Shown here piece after piece: positions 60,739-64,000 of a stretch of DNA of 64,000 nt (position 1 is the stretch's first letter; every line of letters starts with the position of its first letter). Position numbers and translations under genes: made by a program. The notes under the pieces were generated by a model. That model saw nothing but the letters and a program-made list of their open reading frames with translations. It was not told the DNA's origin and did not search any database. The stretch comes from Mesorhizobium carmichaelinearum (GTDB lineage Bacteria > Pseudomonadota > Alphaproteobacteria > Rhizobiales > Rhizobiaceae), in NCBI RefSeq assembly GCF_900199455.1, contig NZ_FZQR01000024.1, positions 1-64,000 of the forward strand, written 5' to 3'.

Positions 60739-62247
60739 CTATGCCTGCACGTCGACAATGCCCATCATACCGAGCTGCTCATGCTCGAGGATGTGGCAGT
60801 GATACATCCTCGGCCCCGGCCGGTCCTGCCGCAACAGCAGCCGCACCGTCTCCCCGCGCGCGACGTTGACGGTGTCCTTCCAGGCGCGATAGGCCGGCTT
60901 GGATACCTTGCCGCCGCGTTCGTGCTCAATCACCTGGAATTGCGTCCCATGCACATGGAATGGATGGTCCATGTCCGCTTGGTTGACGATCTCCCAGAGT
61001 TCGACCTGCCCAGCCTTGGCGACGACGTCGACGCGCTTCATGTCGAAAGCGGCGCCGTTGATCAGGAACCCCATCTCCATGCCGCTGGCATTCATGGCCA
61101 TGGTTTCGGTGAAGACGAAACGCCGGCTGACGGCGGGAGTCCCGAGTTGCGCGATCGGCCGCAGCCTGTCGGGCAGTGGTGGGACCGGCTCGGCCGGCGT
61201 TTCGGAAACATTGACCGTCAACAGCGTCAACCCGGCATCGGCTGGTCGCCCTGGACCCATCCAGCCGCGGTCATAGTCTAGCGTGGTAAGCGCGGCCGCA
61301 CCGGGCTTGTCGAAAGAGACGACCAGTTCAAGCCGTTCCGCCGGGCTGAGCAGGATGTCGCCGGCCGCGACCGGGCTCTCCAGCAGACCGCCGTCCGTCC
61401 CGATGATTGTCATCGACGCGCCGTCGAAGGAGAGCCGCAAAAACCGCGCGTTGGTCGCATTGTAAAGCCGGAAGCGCCGCTTCGCGCCCAAGGGCACCGT
61501 CAGCGTCGGATTCTTCTGTCCGTTGACCAGCACATGGTCGCCGACGCGCCCGTTCATCAGGTCCGTCATCGTGTTGTCGGGCAAGGTGCCGTCGGCGGCA
61601 AGGCGCAGGTCGGTGAACACCAGCACGGTGTCGCCATAGGCGGCCGGGATCGGATCGGTCTTCGACTTGACCACGAACGCGCCGGCAAGGCCGCGATAGA
61701 CCTGCTCTGCCGTCTTGCCGTGCGGATGCGGGTGATACCAGTAGGAGCCGGCGCTGCCTTCCGGCAGATCGAAACTGTAGGTGCGATCGGAGCCGGTGGC
61801 GACCGGGTCCATCGGGTTGCCGTCCTGATCGGCCGGCACCGGCATGCCGTGCCAGTGGATGGTGCTTGCCTCGTCCGCTATCCGGTTGGCGAAGGTGATC
61901 TCGACCCGGTCGCCCTCGACCGCCTCGATCAGCGGCCCGGGGCTGGTGCCGTTATAGGCTAGGATCGGCGTGTCCAGTCCCTCCGCAAAACGCGCCGTGG
62001 CGGATCCGGCCGTCAGCGTCGCCTTGAACAGGCCGGGCGTGCTGGCTTCGTTGGCGAGCTGCGGCAATTGGCGCAACGCGTCGCCCTCACGCAAAACGGC
62101 CGCGCCTTGTGGCGCCGCGCCCATGTCGTGGCCTGCGTGGCCGCCCATATCCATGCCGGGCATGTCGTCCATCTTCATCTGGGCGACGGCGCGCTCACTC
62201 ACAAGAACCGTCGCAAGACCTGCCGCCAGAAAACCACGCCGATGCAT
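60739..62247 (-). CDS. Multicopper oxidase (CueO-like)
   Basis: A 502-residue exported oxidase. The N-terminus (HRRGFLAAGLATVLVSERAVAQ) has a twin-arginine signal, followed by a Met/His-rich stretch (MKMDDMPGMDMGGHAGHDMG) like metal-binding loops of copper proteins. The four copper motifs are HWHG, HPHPHG, HPFHVHGTQ and HCHILEHEQLGMM. It probably oxidises Cu(I) or phenolic compounds in the periplasm. The YqaA gene follows after 6 bases. No copper regulator is visible nearby. Confidence 0.92.
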   Translation of the reverse strand: MHRRGFLAAGLATVLVSERAVAQMKMDDMPGMDMGGHAGHDMGAAPQGAAVLREGDALRQLPQLANEASTPGLFKATLTAGSATARFAEGLDTPILAYNGTSPGPLIEAVEGDRVEITFANRIADEASTIHWHGMPVPADQDGNPMDPVATGSDRTYSFDLPEGSAGSYWYHPHPHGKTAEQVYRGLAGAFVVKSKTDPIPAAYGDTVLVFTDLRLAADGTLPDNTMTDLMNGRVGDHVLVNGQKNPTLTVPLGAKRRFRLYNATNARFLRLSFDGASMTIIGTDGGLLESPVAAGDILLSPAERLELVVSFDKPGAAALTTLDYDRGWMGPGRPADAGLTLLTVNVSETPAEPVPPLPDRLRPIAQLGTPAVSRRFVFTETMAMNASGMEMGFLINGAAFDMKRVDVVAKAGQVELWEIVNQADMDHPFHVHGTQFQVIEHERGGKVSKPAYRAWKDTVNVARGETVRLLLRQDRPGPRMYHCHILEHEQLGMMGIVDVQA

Positions 62248-62449
62248 CGGTCGTCTCCTCGATCAGTCGTTGAACACCAGGAATGTACCCTAGCAGACTG
62301 CCGATGCCCGGCCAGATCAATGCTGCGTTGGGCCGCCTGGTTGGCCCGACGCCATGGCTGTTGGAAGCTCTCCGATGCTGGCGCTATGCGGTCAGCACCA
62401 AATATCCGCCATGGCGACGACCATCAGCGGGCTAAGCGAACAAGCCGCC

Positions 62450-62803
62450 TCAGCCGACCCTGACCACAAAATGCTTGGTGACCGGCTCGATGATCTTCCA
62501 GGTTCCCTTGAAATCGGCTTCCACCACGAAAGCATCGCCGGGACCGACTTCGACCGGTGTGCCACCGTCGGGCGTGATGATGATGCGGCCGGCGATCATG
62601 TGCACGAACTCATAGTCGGTGTAGGTCGCGTGATAGGTGCCGGGCGACGCCCGCCACGTGCCCGACATCACCTTGCCGTCCGCGGTCGTGTGCTGGACGG
62701 CGGTTTGCATGGTCGGATGGCCCTCGACCACGATCCAGCCAGGCAGGTCACCGGCTTCCGCGTGTTCGACGGGGCCAAATTTGAGGATCGTCTTGTTCGT
62801 CAT
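62450..62803 (-). CDS. Cupin domain protein (DUF861-like)
   Basis: A 117-residue single cupin. The barrel parts MSGTWRASPGTYHATYTDYEFVHMIAGRIIITPDGG and VGPGDAFVVEADFKGTWKIIEPVTKHFVVR match the cupin_3/DUF861 group. It may bind a metal or small acid. ATG 62803 follows AAGGAGCC at six bases. The open frame further upstream is not supported. It stands between the multicopper oxidase and the epimerase gene, both on the same strand. Confidence 0.85.
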   Translation of the reverse strand: MTNKTILKFGPVEHAEAGDLPGWIVVEGHPTMQTAVQHTTADGKVMSGTWRASPGTYHATYTDYEFVHMIAGRIIITPDGGTPVEVGPGDAFVVEADFKGTWKIIEPVTKHFVVRVG

Positions 62804-62945
62804 GCCAGGCTCCTTCAGATTCCTATGTCGCTGAGGTCGGATAGCCGATGCATAGGACGGGAGCAATGCATGCGCGCGATGATAACGAGCGGCGTTTGCG
62901 CATCCAGGCAGCACGACCTGGATAGTCCCGCGGCCCGCGGCCGCC

Positions 62946-63839
62946 CTATGGCTTATGACGGGCCGAGACGAGTTCCGCCTTGCGCCGCGCCGTCTCCAGC
63001 CCGAGGCCGATGAAGGTGCGCGCGTGCTTGGCGAGCGCCATATTGTCGGTCCACAGATTGCGCCAGATGGCGGTCTTCTTCGACAGGTTCTCGTCGACGA
63101 TCTCCGACGAGAAGGATTCGAAGCTGAGATCGTCGGCATAGCCGATGGCGGTCAGCGCATCGAATATCCCCGCGAAGTCGATATTGCCGGTGCCGAGGAA
63201 GCCGCGATGGCTCTCGCCGATATGGACATAGCCGATCTTGCCGGCGGCGTGGCGGATGGCCAGCCCGACATCGGCTTCCTCGATGTTCATGTGGAATGTG
63301 TCGAGATGCAGGAAGATGTTGTCCGAACCGGTGTCCTCGATGAAGGCCAGTCCTTGCGCGGCGGTGTTGAGCAGATTGCTTTCGAAGCGGTTGACGATTT
63401 CGAGATTGAGCGTGACGCCGGCCGCCTTCGCCGTCTCGGCGACCTTGGCCAGAGTTCCGGCGCTGCGGTTCCACTGATCGCGCGTCGGCGCTTCAACCTG
63501 CAGGCCGTGGCTGGCCGACAGAATGCCGGCGACCTTGCTGCCGCCAAGGTCGCGCGTCAGCGCGATGGTCTGGTTGAGGATCTCGACGCCGCGCGCGGCG
63601 ACCGCCTTGTCGGCGCTCGATATGTCGCCATCACCAGGCAATCCGATGCTGATCGCCACGCCGAGGCCGAGATCGGCGATGCGCTTGGCGAGCGCGCCAA
63701 TGTCGACATCTGCCGGGTCGAGATAGGAGAATTCGATCAGGTCGAAGCCGGCCTCCCTGGTGTTGGCCAGCGTGCGTTCGAGCGCGCTCTGCGCCGAGCT
63801 TGCCGACCAGACGAAAGAATGGATTCCGATACGCGCCAT
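62946..63839 (-). CDS. Sugar phosphate isomerase/epimerase (TIM barrel)
   Basis: A 297-residue enzyme of the xylose-isomerase-like TIM-barrel group (D-tagatose/D-psicose 3-epimerase type). The metal ligands are plausible in LNLEIVNRFE (Glu), FLHLDTFHMN (Asp/His), YVHIGESHRG (His) and LSFESFSSE (Glu). It lies just after a solute-binding protein gene on the same strand and may process the imported sugar. The gap holds a perfect 11-bp hairpin. Sugar identity is unknown. Confidence 0.9.
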   Translation of the reverse strand: MARIGIHSFVWSASSAQSALERTLANTREAGFDLIEFSYLDPADVDIGALAKRIADLGLGVAISIGLPGDGDISSADKAVAARGVEILNQTIALTRDLGGSKVAGILSASHGLQVEAPTRDQWNRSAGTLAKVAETAKAAGVTLNLEIVNRFESNLLNTAAQGLAFIEDTGSDNIFLHLDTFHMNIEEADVGLAIRHAAGKIGYVHIGESHRGFLGTGNIDFAGIFDALTAIGYADDLSFESFSSEIVDENLSKKTAIWRNLWTDNMALAKHARTFIGLGLETARRKAELVSARHKP

Positions 63840-63870
63840 GATCGTCTCCGGTTTGTGGCGATGGTAATGG

Positions 63871-63896
63871 GCGCGGCCGGATAAGTCCGGCCGCGC
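63871..63896. other. Perfect 11-bp stem-loop between binding-protein and epimerase genes
   Basis: GCGCGGCCGGA (63871-63881) and TCCGGCCGCGC (63886-63896) pair around a TAAG loop. No T run follows on the minus strand. Such hairpins after a solute-binding protein gene commonly stabilise its mRNA relative to downstream genes. Confidence 0.6.
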
Positions 63897-63908
63897 TTGT
63901 TGCAGTGA

Positions 63909-64000
63909 TCAGCGGGCGGCGGTCCAGCCCTTGTAGTCCTTCAGGTTCTCGGCGGTGATCAGCTTGGGATCGAGCAGGACGGTCGGCTCCGCCGGCTTCT
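63909..64000 (-). CDS. Substrate-binding protein of an ABC transporter, C-terminal end (partial)
   Basis: Only the last 30 codons are in the window. They read KPAEPTVLLDPKLITAENL followed by KDYKGWTAAR and a TGA stop. This resembles the end of sugar-type periplasmic binding proteins (LIT..N...YKGWTA). The rest of the gene and any permease and ATPase genes lie beyond 64000. It is the upstream neighbour of the sugar epimerase gene on the same strand. Confidence 0.65.
   Translation of the reverse strand, partial: KPAEPTVLLDPKLITAENLKDYKGWTAAR

Overview
The window looks like a chromosomal segment of a Rhizobiales alphaproteobacterium, most likely Mesorhizobium or a close relative. The reasons are the high GC content, the aerobic cobaltochelatase genes cobS/cobT, a SAM-II riboswitch in front of metX, the gene order hpt / ftsE-ftsX-ydcF / plsC / tyrosine-histidine genes / metX-metW, and several short palindromic repeats that I recall as typical of Mesorhizobium genomes. 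The genus is inferred from memory of gene order, not from a search. About 70 genes are recognisable, mostly housekeeping, with small accessory blocks between them.

Region by region. 1-2.9 kb: a VOC protein, a LysR regulator divergent from a DMT exporter, and a single-domain response regulator. 2.9-7 kb: hpt, a large palindromic repeat, a membrane protein divergent from ftsE-ftsX-ydcF, with a consensus CtrA site upstream of ftsE. 7-9.7 kb: a detoxification-like block (FMN split-barrel protein, NTF2-like protein, AhpD-like protein) divergent from its own LysR regulator. 9.8-19.97 kb: plsC, LysE exporter, aldo/keto reductase, ChaC-type cyclotransferase, DUF2125 protein, PfkB kinase, prephenate dehydrogenase and hisC, a PemK/Phd toxin-antitoxin pair, then a SAM-II riboswitch plus hairpin terminator controlling metX-metW. 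20-23.7 kb: two glycosyltransferases, a frameshifted DUF1330 gene and a vWA-like DUF1194 protein. 23.7-30.3 kb: an SbmA/BacA-type ABC exporter, a methyltransferase divergent from a glyoxalase II gene over an operator-like repeat cluster, a cupin, lysoplasmalogenase, a DMT exporter and a DUF3108 protein. 30.4-33.3 kb: rpmB, a queuosine-precursor transporter behind a preQ1-I riboswitch, a spermidine-synthase-like protein, and an ArsR/SRPBCC pair. 33.3-33.8 kb is a mosaic of palindromic repeats.

33.8-41.5 kb: a phytase-like secreted protein, cobT, cobS, a J-domain protein, bolA, a TPP enzyme and an esterase. 41.9-46.7 kb: the stress operon prkA-yeaH(DUF444)-spoVR. 47-53.7 kb: a CorC-like protein without its membrane domain, aroB, aroK, a small membrane protein, xerD, accA, an L,D-transpeptidase lipoprotein and a TusA-like protein. 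53.8-57.6 kb: a CobW-family GTPase, a D-Ala-D-Ala carboxypeptidase, an M20 amidohydrolase and tRNA-Arg(CCU), followed by a serine-recombinase fragment. 58-64 kb: a fused ring-cleaving dioxygenase/hydrolase next to a cytochrome b561, a YqaA protein, a multicopper oxidase, a cupin, a sugar epimerase, and the end of a solute-binding protein gene.

The most noteworthy points are a compact preQ1-I riboswitch whose pseudoknot appears to pair with the start codon of the transporter it controls, the SAM-II element followed by an intrinsic terminator, a repeat family that supplies the stop codons of three separate genes, a CorC protein that has lost its CNNM (DUF21) domain in frame, and a one-chain fusion equivalent to the Bacillus MhqO/MhqD pair. 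I found no CRISPR array, prophage or complete insertion sequence.
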